From contig JAKSHX010000008.1 of assembly GCA_024399155.1 (NCBI GenBank), positions 1 to 35,760 on the forward strand: a stretch of 35,760 bases of DNA. The letters are read 5' to 3'. Positions 15,670-23,579 of this stretch are shown here, one piece after another; the first letter of the stretch is position 1; every line of letters begins with the position of its first letter. Source of the DNA: an archaeon (GTDB lineage: Archaea; Thermoplasmatota; Thermoplasmata; Methanomassiliicoccales; Methanomethylophilaceae). The notes below the pieces were generated by a model, which ran no database searches, was not told the origin of the DNA, and was given only the letters and a program-made list of their open reading frames with translations. The position numbers and the translations under genes are program-made.

Positions 15670-17565
15670 ATGGTGCGGTCTAATATAGCTAATGCAAAGA
15701 AAAAATGTCTTTGGTGTGATTTTTGCGGTACCATTGTCCTTGGGAAAAAATGTATCTGTGGAAATAACCCCAGAGAATTTGAAATCAACAGTCCCGGAGA
15801 TATCAGACCGTGCATAGGTGAAAGCACCGATCTTATTTTATCATTGTTTAAAAAAGAATTCGGTACAGATACACCATTGAGAGGCAAGATGATATTTCTA
15901 AACAAAGTGCCAGGTGATGATCGTGTCGATGAAATAATAGCTCATGGGGCTGTTATTGGAATAATAAAATTTGACCTAATAAAGAAATGTTTTTCAATTG
16001 AACTTAGACAATCCGGTGCTAAAATCTTTAACTCATACGCTAGTAAAAACATAATTACCCTTGGGTCAATACCTGGACACCTTAAAGGAAAATTAGTTGC
16101 TGGAAAAGATATAAAAGATGTTGTAGGAGACTTCGAAGAGGGATCATACGCCATCATCAGGAAGGGTGAGAAAGTTGGCGTAGGTGTTGTTTTAGGAAAT
16201 AGCTCTTCATTAAAAGAAATGAAAAAAGCAGTCAAAATTAGAGATATTGGTGATAATAAAAACATATTGTTGTCACCGAATTCTGACAGAGAGCACTTTG
16301 TAAGGTCAAATAGGAAATACTTAAAGAAAATCGAAAGCGACGCCATACATAACATTAAATCGTTTATCGACCAGAAAAAGACACCTATAACTATATCTTT
16401 TTCTGGAGGAAAAGACTCCCTCGCAGCTTACGGCGTGGCGTCAAAGGCGTTGAAGACAAAAATAGACCTTCTATTCGTAGATACAGGTCTAGAGTTTCCA
16501 GAGACAGTCGAATATGTTAAAAATTTTGTAAGAAAAAACAACTTACGTTTGCATGAAGCACAGGCAAATAACGCATTTCATAATAATGTTGATATTTTTG
16601 GGCCTCCGGCTAAAGATTTCAGATGGTGTTGCAAAGTTTGTAAACTCGGACCAATGACTGACATGATATCAAAGGATTATCCAAATGGTACGATCACCGT
16701 GGAAGGTAACAGAATGATGGAGTCATTCACGCGTCTCAAAATAGGATTTATTTCAAGTAATCCATTTGTTCCAAATCAGACTATACTTAATCCTGTAAGA
16801 ACATGGAACGCTTCTGAAATTTGGGGATATATATGGATGAATGAACTAGAATACAATCCACTATATGAAAAAGATTTCGAGAGAATCGGATGTTATCTTT
16901 GTGCATCATGTCTTGCCAGTGAATGGAAAAATACTGAGCGCATTCACCCTGAATTGTATAGGGATTGGATAAATTATCTTTACAAATATGCCGACAGACA
17001 TGGTCTCTCAAAAGAATTCGTGGATATGGAATTTTGGAGATGGAAAGTCCTCCCACCAAAAATGATTAATTTTGCTAAAAATATAAACTTAAAAATAAAG
17101 CCAATCTCCACAGAAGAGCCATCAATAAAAATGCTCAAAGGTGCATCATCATGCGCTTCTGGAGGTTTTTCCGTTGAAGCAATAGTGAACATTTCAAGAG
17201 TGAGAAATTTTTCAGCTGTGAAATATGCGCTTAAAACAATAGGAGATGTAAGATATTCTGATGAATTTGAAGTTGCTCTATTAAAAAATGGCAACACCAC
17301 CGTAAAAATGTTTGGTGGAGGACAAATTTCCGTCATATCAAAATCATTTGAAGATGCCAAATTAATGTTTGAGAGGGCAGTTAAAGCACTACTTAGGTCA
17401 CAGATGTGTACGTCTTGTGGAATATGTGCTAAAAAATGTCCCAAACACGCAATTACAATTAACAATGGTCTACATGTTAACTTTAATAAATGTGTGTCAT
17501 GCGGGAAATGTGAGACTTCCTGTATGATTGTACACTATTATAATAAAATCATCGTAAATCGGTAA
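15670..17565 (+). CDS. CysH-like PAPS reductase-family protein with zinc ribbon, PUA and ferredoxin domains
   Basis: This 631-residue protein combines several modules. An N-terminal zinc ribbon (C16-x2-C19 and C28-x-C30) is followed by a PUA-like domain at about 125-185. The adenine nucleotide alpha-hydrolase/PAPS reductase domain has the pyrophosphate loop SFSGGKDS at 243-250. Two extra cysteine clusters (RWCCKVCK and GCYLCASC) come next, then a C-terminal 2x[4Fe-4S] ferredoxin with cysteines 580, 583, 586, 590 and 608, 611, 614, 618. Similar proteins are annotated in methanogens as PAPS reductase, but PUA and zinc-ribbon domains usually mean RNA binding, so ATP-dependent sulfur transfer to RNA is as plausible as sulfate reduction (inference). 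ATG at 15670 follows the shared divergent promoter. No sulfate assimilation genes are adjacent. Confidence 0.8.
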   Translation: MVRSNIANAKKKCLWCDFCGTIVLGKKCICGNNPREFEINSPGDIRPCIGESTDLILSLFKKEFGTDTPLRGKMIFLNKVPGDDRVDEIIAHGAVIGIIKFDLIKKCFSIELRQSGAKIFNSYASKNIITLGSIPGHLKGKLVAGKDIKDVVGDFEEGSYAIIRKGEKVGVGVVLGNSSSLKEMKKAVKIRDIGDNKNILLSPNSDREHFVRSNRKYLKKIESDAIHNIKSFIDQKKTPITISFSGGKDSLAAYGVASKALKTKIDLLFVDTGLEFPETVEYVKNFVRKNNLRLHEAQANNAFHNNVDIFGPPAKDFRWCCKVCKLGPMTDMISKDYPNGTITVEGNRMMESFTRLKIGFISSNPFVPNQTILNPVRTWNASEIWGYIWMNELEYNPLYEKDFERIGCYLCASCLASEWKNTERIHPELYRDWINYLYKYADRHGLSKEFVDMEFWRWKVLPPKMINFAKNINLKIKPISTEEPSIKMLKGASSCASGGFSVEAIVNISRVRNFSAVKYALKTIGDVRYSDEFEVALLKNGNTTVKMFGGGQISVISKSFEDAKLMFERAVKALLRSQMCTSCGICAKKCPKHAITINNGLHVNFNKCVSCGKCETSCMIVHYYNKIIVNR

Positions 17566-17598
17566 CCTTTATAATTTTAAAGCGGTGTCGTGCATACT

Positions 17599-18336
17599 AT
17601 GGATGCAATCATGGGTACCGCAGGAGCATTAGCCTTAGGCATGGCTTTAGCGCTCATGTATATTGTTTTGAGAAATTATACTTACCCGGCAGTTGAGGAA
17701 CCATTCTTTAGTGACCCGTCATTGTTTTGGTTATTTGTTGTAGGGCTAATCGAGGGCACGATTTTGTTTGTATTTTATACCTACCTTGTCCCATGGTATA
17801 AAATTGCTGGACTTGGTTTTATTGTTGCAATTGTATTCGGTATGATCACTGAATTGTCAAAATTGATTGTACTTAATTTGAAGAGATATGCCGGCAGGTC
17901 TGACACGATATTTTATGGGTTTGGTATTGGATTAGGCTTAGGAACATCAATGGGATTCGGATTGATCTATTATTATGCTGGCAGATTGGAGACAGATGTT
18001 CTATCTTGGGTAATTATTACGATAATGGCCATGCAGAATATTTTTTTGCACGCTGGTACCGGAATAAGGATTGGCGAAGGTGTAGCGAGACGCAAATCTG
18101 CAGAATTTTTTATGCTAGCACTGTTTACGAATGCTTTATTTCAAGTGTTAATAACCCCTACGTTTATGTTATCAGCCACTAGCGACATGTACTGGCTTAT
18201 ATATGTCACCATGACAATGGCTTTGATAGCGGTCGTTGTCAACTTGTACGTGATGGTTTGCAAAAAACTTCCGATCATCGTTTCTGAAGTACTAAAATAT
18301 GAAGGAAAGAAACGCGGTGACATTCCTGGTCTGTAA
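17599..18336 (+). CDS. Multispanning membrane protein, unknown function (PrsW/YhfC-like)
   Basis: The 245-residue protein has seven or eight hydrophobic segments. A polar motif MITELSKLIV in one helix and GFGIGLGLGTSMGFG in the next recall the E-x-x-K and glycine-rich helices of the CPBP/PrsW superfamily, but the key glutamates are not clearly complete, so protease activity cannot be claimed. TATA (TTTATAAT, 17568-17575) lies about 26 bp before the ATG at 17599, which supports this start over the GTG at 17590 and suggests a leaderless mRNA. It is on the same strand as the CysH-like gene, 33 bp after it, but has its own promoter. Its stop is one base from the convergent zinc-ribbon gene. Confidence 0.6.
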   Translation: MDAIMGTAGALALGMALALMYIVLRNYTYPAVEEPFFSDPSLFWLFVVGLIEGTILFVFYTYLVPWYKIAGLGFIVAIVFGMITELSKLIVLNLKRYAGRSDTIFYGFGIGLGLGTSMGFGLIYYYAGRLETDVLSWVIITIMAMQNIFLHAGTGIRIGEGVARRKSAEFFMLALFTNALFQVLITPTFMLSATSDMYWLIYVTMTMALIAVVVNLYVMVCKKLPIIVSEVLKYEGKKRGDIPGL

Positions 18337-18337
18337 A

Positions 18338-18757
18338 TCATATTCTATACTTGCCGTATCCAACTTCATGTATTATACAAGATACGAGCATCATTTCCAA
18401 ATATCGTTTGCCTTTACCAGGGGCAATTTCTTCTACATCTTTTAATTCAAAAGTACCTTTAATTTTTGTCAATTCCTCAGCTATTATGTTGATTTTAGCA
18501 TCAATGTCTGTAATGTGTTTCAATGCACAAGCTAGTGCTGATAATGGATTAGGATCAGTGGGTTCTTCCTCATTGACAGTAGAAATTGTCATGTTCGTAA
18601 GTACATTTCTAACAACAGACTGGTCATCATTTTTAAAATAGATTTTAGCAGTTTTTGTTGTTGTTTTATGATTACAATAGGGGCATGTAGTTACACTATT
18701 GGAAGTATCGATAATCCTTTTTCTTTTACAATTGTTACATCCAATGATAGCAAACAT
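18338..18757 (-). CDS. DUF1922-like zinc-ribbon protein
   Basis: The 139-residue protein begins with a zinc ribbon: C7-x2-C10 and C25-x2-C28 (MFAIIGCNNC, then TTCPYC). This resembles the archaeal DUF1922 family, whose role is unknown. The rest is charged, partly helical, and ends VSCIIHEVGYGKYRI. Its ATG overlaps the last base of the pdaD stop (TAATG), so it is cotranscribed and translationally coupled with the arginine decarboxylase gene. A regulatory or accessory role in polyamine synthesis is only a guess from position. Nothing catalytic is seen. Confidence 0.65.
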   Translation of the reverse strand: MFAIIGCNNCKRKRIIDTSNSVTTCPYCNHKTTTKTAKIYFKNDDQSVVRNVLTNMTISTVNEEEPTDPNPLSALACALKHITDIDAKINIIAEELTKIKGTFELKDVEEIAPGKGKRYLEMMLVSCIIHEVGYGKYRI

Positions 18758-19233
18758 TAGTCACGATACTCCGTAAATACAAGAGCAGCTACGCAACATC
18801 CATAGTTATTTGCAGGTATTTCTTGTTCTTCAATAATAAAACTGATATCTTCAAATTCAACCCCGCGAAGTCTTGCCATCTCATTCATTTTCCATTGGAG
18901 ATCTGCTTTCAGAGATTTTTTGGACCCGTGTAAATGTCCTTCTGCAACATATCCTCCTTTGCAATCCTTCCTAAATCCGTATGCAATGCCTGCAGAAATT
19001 GTCTCACCTTCTGTTCCTCTCATTTGTGCTAGAACGCAATGTGTCACTGCACCCATCGGAAGTTCTATAGGCATTATTTGCCCCGCACCTACTGGTATAA
19101 CTGATGATACAGATACGAGGTTTTGTTCACCTATTCCTGCATTGATAAGGGCACGATCAAAAGCGTTCAATTCCGATATCGAACTGACTGCGGAACTCGA
19201 GGTAACAAAAAACTTTGTAGGTACAAGGTTCAT
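18757..19233 (-). CDS. pdaD: Pyruvoyl-dependent arginine decarboxylase
   Basis: The 158-residue proenzyme converts arginine to agmatine, the first step of archaeal polyamine synthesis; agmatine is also used to modify tRNA-Ile. PdaD cleaves itself between two serines to form the pyruvoyl group. The site here is LVSVSSVIPVG, with cleavage expected between S43 and S44, giving chains of about 43 and 115 residues. The MGAVTHCVLAQ and AEGHLHGSKKSL segments also fit PdaD. Length matches the family. The ATG at 19233 sits about 26 bp downstream of a TATA element (ATTATAAATT on the plus strand, 19256-19265), so the transcript is probably leaderless. The zinc-ribbon gene follows directly. Confidence 0.93.
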   Translation of the reverse strand: MNLVPTKFFVTSSSAVSSISELNAFDRALINAGIGEQNLVSVSSVIPVGAGQIMPIELPMGAVTHCVLAQMRGTEGETISAGIAYGFRKDCKGGYVAEGHLHGSKKSLKADLQWKMNEMARLRGVEFEDISFIIEEQEIPANNYGCCVAALVFTEYRD

Positions 19234-19349
19234 AGCCGGCCCAATACGCTTACAGATTATAAATTTGGCCTAAGTATTTCTGTACTCGACTGTTACGACT
19301 ATTATCGTGTTACGGTAATTATATACGATTCGTCTGCATCGAGGGCCAC
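19234..19349. promoter_or_regulatory. Divergent promoter region between pdaD and the M16 peptidase
   Basis: Two separate TATA elements are visible. The leftward one, read on the minus strand, lies at 19256-19265 and the rightward TTATATA at 19319-19325. Each is about 26 bp from its start codon, so both genes appear leaderless. A repeated TGTTACG occurs twice between them. Confidence 0.5.
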
Positions 19350-20624
19350 GTGTCATTTTCTACTATCGACGTTAGGAAAACAAATGCAGGCATACCTGTT
19401 ATAATAGAGGCGATTCCGAGTGCACGTAGTTCAGGTTATCTTGTTGCCGTAAGAACTGGTTCCAGAGACGAATCTTCGAATATAGGTGGTCTTTCTCATT
19501 TATTAGAACACGTAGTGTTCAGAGCAACAAAGACTCGTACTTCGTTTCAGATGTCGAAAGAGATCGAAGGTGCAGGAGGGGAGTTTAACGCATTCACATC
19601 CAAAGAGATGACAGCTTTTTATGCTGTTACGATAAAAGAAACGGAACCCGTTGCAAAAGATATTGTTGGTGACATTGTTGCCAATCCAGTCATAAGTAAA
19701 GAAGCCACAGAACTGGAAAAGAGTATAGTTATGCAGGAGATCAGTATGGTCGAAAATGACCCTGAAAAATATATTCATGATCTATTTGACATGGCCATTT
19801 GGAAGGGACACGAGCTTGCACAAACTGAGGCTGGTACAACCGATACAGTCAGAAATTTAACAAACGTTGATCTCAGAAATTATTACGAAAATAAGTATAA
19901 GGCGCCAAACTTCACTGTATTTGGCGTCGGTGCAGTAAATGGTGATGATGTAGTTGAATGGTCAGAATCTATCTTTGACCCATTAGTCGGAGGGAACTAC
20001 AATCAAAGAAAAAAGCCAGATGTTTGCAATTCAGGCTATACACTTCATAGAAGAAATGAAGACCATTGCTACATGGCGATGGGATTCAAATCCTATGAGT
20101 CTGACAACCCTAAAATAAACGCGCTTAAAATTTTGAGCATCATTCTTGGTCACGGTATTTCTTCAAGACTGTTTCAAAGTGTCAGGGAAGAGAAGGCTCT
20201 CGTATATTCGATATATAGCATGGTCAATCAATATACTGATGCTGGGCATATAGCATCGTTCATGTCGTCTACCAGTGAAAATGTGCTTGAGGCTATAACA
20301 ACGACAGCAAAGGTGTACAAACAATTAAAGGATGAAGGACTTACTAAGGGTGAGCTAGCCAGATCAAAGAACATTTTTAAAGGCAGTTTAATCAGGAGCA
20401 TGGAGTCTACTGAGCATAGAATGTTCAGATTAGCAATAGACACAATGACTAGTGGAAAATCGACTACGCTTGAAGAACGTACAGCCACACTGGACGCAGT
20501 TACAGAAGAAGACGTAATGAAGGTTGCCAATGAAATCTTAGACCCAAAAAGATTAAACGTTGTAATGCTCGGAAGTGATGTTCAAAATATGAAAGATTTC
20601 AGCGTGGATCAGTTGGACTTCTGA
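19350..20624 (+). CDS. M16 family zinc metallopeptidase (processing peptidase-like)
   Basis: The 424-residue protein has the inverted zinc motif HLLEH at 50-54 and the downstream glutamates E123 and E130 (EKSIVMQE) that complete the site. A C-terminal M16_C domain follows, with HGISSRLFQSVREEKALVYS, the conserved R/Y-type substrate-binding block. Length equals that of single-chain PqqL or MPP-beta-like enzymes, which usually act as homo- or heterodimers. No partner subunit is next to it and no signal peptide is seen, so it is probably a cytoplasmic oligopeptidase. The start is GTG at 19350, about 26 bp after TTATATA. The 3' end overlaps the convergent protease gene by 16 bp. M16 peptidases are patchy in archaea, so acquisition from bacteria is possible. 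Confidence 0.88.
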   Translation: MSFSTIDVRKTNAGIPVIIEAIPSARSSGYLVAVRTGSRDESSNIGGLSHLLEHVVFRATKTRTSFQMSKEIEGAGGEFNAFTSKEMTAFYAVTIKETEPVAKDIVGDIVANPVISKEATELEKSIVMQEISMVENDPEKYIHDLFDMAIWKGHELAQTEAGTTDTVRNLTNVDLRNYYENKYKAPNFTVFGVGAVNGDDVVEWSESIFDPLVGGNYNQRKKPDVCNSGYTLHRRNEDHCYMAMGFKSYESDNPKINALKILSIILGHGISSRLFQSVREEKALVYSIYSMVNQYTDAGHIASFMSSTSENVLEAITTTAKVYKQLKDEGLTKGELARSKNIFKGSLIRSMESTEHRMFRLAIDTMTSGKSTTLEERTATLDAVTEEDVMKVANEILDPKRLNVVMLGSDVQNMKDFSVDQLDF

Positions 20625-21100
20625 AATTCCTGGATTAGATATTCTACGGCGGTCGTTGCTTTTTTAATCGATGCATTAACTTTTTCTGTTAAACCCTCAT
20701 GCATTGTTTGAACGTCTTCAACCTCTATCGCTACAAATTTTACAGAGACAGGCATCTCTTCTGGATTCATTTTTTTTCCAATCACTATCGCGGTGGTGAG
20801 GTTAATACCATGTGTCGGGGTATCAGCTATCGTCGACTCAAAATCTTTAAGATCAAAGATCATAACCGTTCCAGGTTCATATTGTTCGGTTTTAATGGCA
20901 TCTATGATTATTGCGTGGTGGTACCCTAAAAGGATTGGTATTATATCCAGTCCTCCTACAGTCTCCTGACACGTATCTACGCCGCTGAGATGCTTATCTT
21001 CAATATTCTGTGCAACTATCAGACCGATAGCATCATCTGACATAATTGAATTTCCGAGTCCAATGACAAGTATTCTTCCCTTCGTATCTTTCAACGGCAT
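20609..21100 (-). CDS. Hydrogenase maturation protease-type peptidase (HycI/HyaD family)
   Basis: The 163-residue protein has the family hallmark GLGNSIMSDDAIG at 14-26, the IIIDAIK segment with D67, and a histidine near THG at 96-98. These correspond to the nickel-sensing ligands of HycI and HybD. Such endopeptidases cut the C-terminal tail of NiFe hydrogenase large subunits after nickel insertion. In a methanogen the natural client would be an Mvh- or Frh-type hydrogenase, not encoded in this window. Its ATG directly follows the TAG stop of the DUF1538 gene (TAG then ATG, in the same frame), so it is the second gene of that operon. Confidence 0.85.
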   Translation of the reverse strand: MPLKDTKGRILVIGLGNSIMSDDAIGLIVAQNIEDKHLSGVDTCQETVGGLDIIPILLGYHHAIIIDAIKTEQYEPGTVMIFDLKDFESTIADTPTHGINLTTAIVIGKKMNPEEMPVSVKFVAIEVEDVQTMHEGLTEKVNASIKKATTAVEYLIQEFQKSN

Positions 21101-22576
21101 CTAAGTAATGCTCCTACTATGTTTCATATAAATACTCAGTACACTCAAAAATAGACATGGGGCTAAAGCTATCAGGGATATTAGTCCAAACCCGTTAATC
21201 ACTGCTTCAACTCCTTTATACATAGTAGAAGAAAGACCGACATATATTGAAGAAAGTATTGCAACTGACATAGGTCCTGTAGATACTCCTCCCGCGTCAA
21301 AGGCTATGCCGACCATATCTTCCTCACCACACCACATTAAAATTATCGTCAACACATACCCAGGGACAATTATCCATATAAAATCAAAATTAAAGACTGT
21401 TTTCGCTATACCAATGGCAACGAAGAACGCAACCCCGGACGATATAATTATCATTATAGGATTTCTAGACAGTAGGCCTCGCGAAGTTCTTTCTACTTGA
21501 TATCCAAGGATAGATACTGCCGGTTCCGCAAACGCAACCAAAAACCCTAATATAAATCCTATGCCAACGACAATGAATGGATTATTGAGTTCATGGAGTT
21601 CGATACCGAGGGCTGTGGATAAAGGCATAAATCCAGCATACACGCCTGTGAGAAATATTGTCGCGCCCAAACCAGCGAATACAACACCTTCTATCATGTC
21701 AGTTACAGCAGTCCAAGAGTATCTCAGGAAGACTTTTTGGAACAACATAAAGAAAACGATTAATGGAATCAAAGTATAAAGCACACTAATTGTGCTCTTG
21801 ATAAATTCACTTTTTACAAGTTTAAAATCTAGCGGTGCTGCCTCGACACTAGTGGTAATTTCAGATATACCGCCGTTTCCGTTGAGAATGCCCATTATCA
21901 GTAACGCAATTATTGGTCCGATGGATGCAAGACCAATCATACCGAACCCTTCCATTTTATTTCTATGCGCACCCACAGAGCAGATTCCAATACCAAGTGC
22001 CAATAATACAGGTACGGTAATTGGTCCAGTAGTTACCCCTCCAGAATCTAATGCTATGGCAATAAATTCCGTATTGTTTGATATGTAAAGATATAATGTT
22101 AATACGATAACCGCTACGTAACCTATCGTTATCATAGCTCTCAGAGACAATTTGTAAATTATCCTGAACGTAGCAACTATAAGAAAAAACGCTACTCCAA
22201 CTGCTATAAAGTATGTCAAAGTCATCGGATCAATTAATTTGAATAACGAATTAACCTGGGTCGAGAACACTATTACATCAGGTTCTGCGACTGTCACCAA
22301 GAAAGATATGGTAAAAACCACAGCAATCATAAACATTCTGGATCGTCTTTTAGGAATTTCCATGCCAATGGAACTTCCCATAGGATCAATACCAACTTCA
22401 ACGCCAGTTAGGAATGTGGTAAATCCGACAATAACCAGTACGATACAAAAGGCTAATACCAGAAGTTCCTCCATCGGCATATCAAGAATGAATCTGGCTA
22501 TGAGACTTACAGCTATGATTGCAGGTAAAATCGATCTCAACACATCTTTAAATTTATCTGCAAGTAAATAGCCCAT
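21101..22576 (-). CDS. DUF1538 membrane protein, two tandem domains
   Basis: The 491-residue protein has twelve or more hydrophobic segments arranged as two copies of the DUF1538 domain. Each copy contains an AEP-type helix (VAEPDVIVF, then FAEPAVSILG) and a glycine-rich motif (ALDSGGVTTGPITVP, then AFDAGGVSTGPMSVA). The internal symmetry suggests a transporter; the substrate is unknown. A leaderless mRNA is predicted because TATA (GTTTAATAAA on the plus strand, 22595-22604) lies about 26 bp before the ATG at 22576. Paired direct repeats flank that TATA box, and a ModE/LysR-like regulator is divergent, so regulated expression is likely. It ends with TAG directly followed by the ATG of the hydrogenase-type protease. 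Confidence 0.85.
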   Translation of the reverse strand: MGYLLADKFKDVLRSILPAIIAVSLIARFILDMPMEELLVLAFCIVLVIVGFTTFLTGVEVGIDPMGSSIGMEIPKRRSRMFMIAVVFTISFLVTVAEPDVIVFSTQVNSLFKLIDPMTLTYFIAVGVAFFLIVATFRIIYKLSLRAMITIGYVAVIVLTLYLYISNNTEFIAIALDSGGVTTGPITVPVLLALGIGICSVGAHRNKMEGFGMIGLASIGPIIALLIMGILNGNGGISEITTSVEAAPLDFKLVKSEFIKSTISVLYTLIPLIVFFMLFQKVFLRYSWTAVTDMIEGVVFAGLGATIFLTGVYAGFMPLSTALGIELHELNNPFIVVGIGFILGFLVAFAEPAVSILGYQVERTSRGLLSRNPIMIIISSGVAFFVAIGIAKTVFNFDFIWIIVPGYVLTIILMWCGEEDMVGIAFDAGGVSTGPMSVAILSSIYVGLSSTMYKGVEAVINGFGLISLIALAPCLFLSVLSIYMKHSRSIT

Positions 22577-22578
22577 AT

Positions 22579-22624
22579 TTGACGGTATTCACATGTTTAA
22601 TAAATCATTGACGGTATATCACAT
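22579..22624. repeat. Two direct repeats flanking the DUF1538 TATA box, candidate operator
   Basis: TTGACGGTATTCACAT at 22579-22594 and TTGACGGTATATCACAT at 22608-22624 differ by one inserted base and start 29 bp apart, close to three helical turns. The first lies between the TATA box and the DUF1538 start codon, and the second lies just upstream of the TATA box. This is the expected layout of a repressor site. The adjacent ModE/LysR-like gene is the obvious candidate regulator. Confidence 0.6.
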
Positions 22625-22663
22625 CCAAACCCGTCGTGGCGTGAATTTTTAATGTTGAGAGTT

Positions 22664-22671
22664 TTCTATAT
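22664..22671 (+). promoter_or_regulatory. TATA box of the ModE/LysR-like gene
   Basis: TTCTATAT lies about 26 bp before the GTG at 22693, supporting this start and a leaderless transcript. A partial third copy of the neighbouring repeat (GTATCAC) lies between it and the GTG. Confidence 0.45.
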
Positions 22672-22692
22672 CAGTATCACTATTAAGTCATC

Positions 22693-23511
22693 GTGGAGAT
22701 TGAATTCAAGACATTCGCGGTTGTAAATGGAAATAAAGTTTCGTTCAGACAGTTAGAAATTCTATCATCAATCAAAAAATATGGTAGTAAAACCGCTACA
22801 GCACGAGCGCTTGGAATATCGGTTCCAGTTGTTCATAAATATATGACACTGATGGAAAACACCGTAGGTGCTAAGTTGATGATATCCACACCAGTTGGGA
22901 CCAAACTCACAGAAACAGGATTGAAACTTCTAGAGATGTTTAGCATAATGACTGAAAGATGTAAGAACAATCATGATTTCACGGTGTCCTGTTCGCCTGT
23001 AACAGAAGAATTAGTGATACATGCCATATCACTATCAAAAGTGAAAGCCAACGTTGTAGTTTCTGATGACTGTACAAATATACGCCTTCTAAAAGAAGGA
23101 CACTCAGACATGATTATTCTCGACGATCCTCAGTTTTTAGAAGAAGTTGATAATTTCGAGTGGGACATAGTTGGATATATGGATATGATACACGTTGATA
23201 ACGGGCCGTTATACATTAAATATAAATACGGCGCGCAGAGAATTGCTTATGCACAACTTGACACGTCTGGAAAAAAATACGAAATAACCAGTGAAACATG
23301 CTACGTCCCAGATCTTTTAAATTCAAATAAAAGTTTCTTCATCGACGAGATTCTTCTTTTTAGACGTGGTGTAAAACTAAAAAGTGCCACAGAAAAAAGT
23401 CTTTTGAGACACTCCATAACTGCAGTCTACCGTAAAAGCAACAGCAAGGTTGCGCACATATTAAGAATATTGCAATCAAAAACAGACTCCGAGTATTACC
23501 TTAAAAGGTAA
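22693..23511 (+). CDS. ModE/LysR-like winged-helix transcriptional regulator
   Basis: The 272-residue protein starts with a winged helix-turn-helix of the ModE-N/LysR type (residues about 15-75; KYGSKTATARALGISVPVVH is the recognition part). A C-terminal portion follows with segments such as RLLKEGHSDMIILDDPQFLE that recall the periplasmic-binding fold. Comparable archaeal proteins are annotated as molybdate-dependent or LysR-like regulators; no metal or oxyanion ligand can be proved here. GTG at 22693 is supported by the TATA spacing and by the absence of homology upstream. It is divergent from DUF1538 across 116 bp that hold the paired repeats, which suggests that it controls that operon and possibly itself. 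Confidence 0.78.
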   Translation: MEIEFKTFAVVNGNKVSFRQLEILSSIKKYGSKTATARALGISVPVVHKYMTLMENTVGAKLMISTPVGTKLTETGLKLLEMFSIMTERCKNNHDFTVSCSPVTEELVIHAISLSKVKANVVVSDDCTNIRLLKEGHSDMIILDDPQFLEEVDNFEWDIVGYMDMIHVDNGPLYIKYKYGAQRIAYAQLDTSGKKYEITSETCYVPDLLNSNKSFFIDEILLFRRGVKLKSATEKSLLRHSITAVYRKSNSKVAHILRILQSKTDSEYYLKR

Positions 23512-23532
23512 TTGGTCTCCTATTAGAGTCAT

Positions 23533-23579
23533 CCTATATTATATACTGCAAAATCATATAGAGCCCCAGGGTAGGTATA
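23533..23579 (+). promoter_or_regulatory. Promoter and leader of hdrCB
   Basis: TATATTATATAC around 23535-23546 is a strong TATA box. The predicted start near 23566 leaves a leader of about 13 bases ending in GGGTAGGTATA before the ATG, which can pair weakly with 16S rRNA. Unlike most genes here, hdrC therefore seems to have a short leader. Confidence 0.45.
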
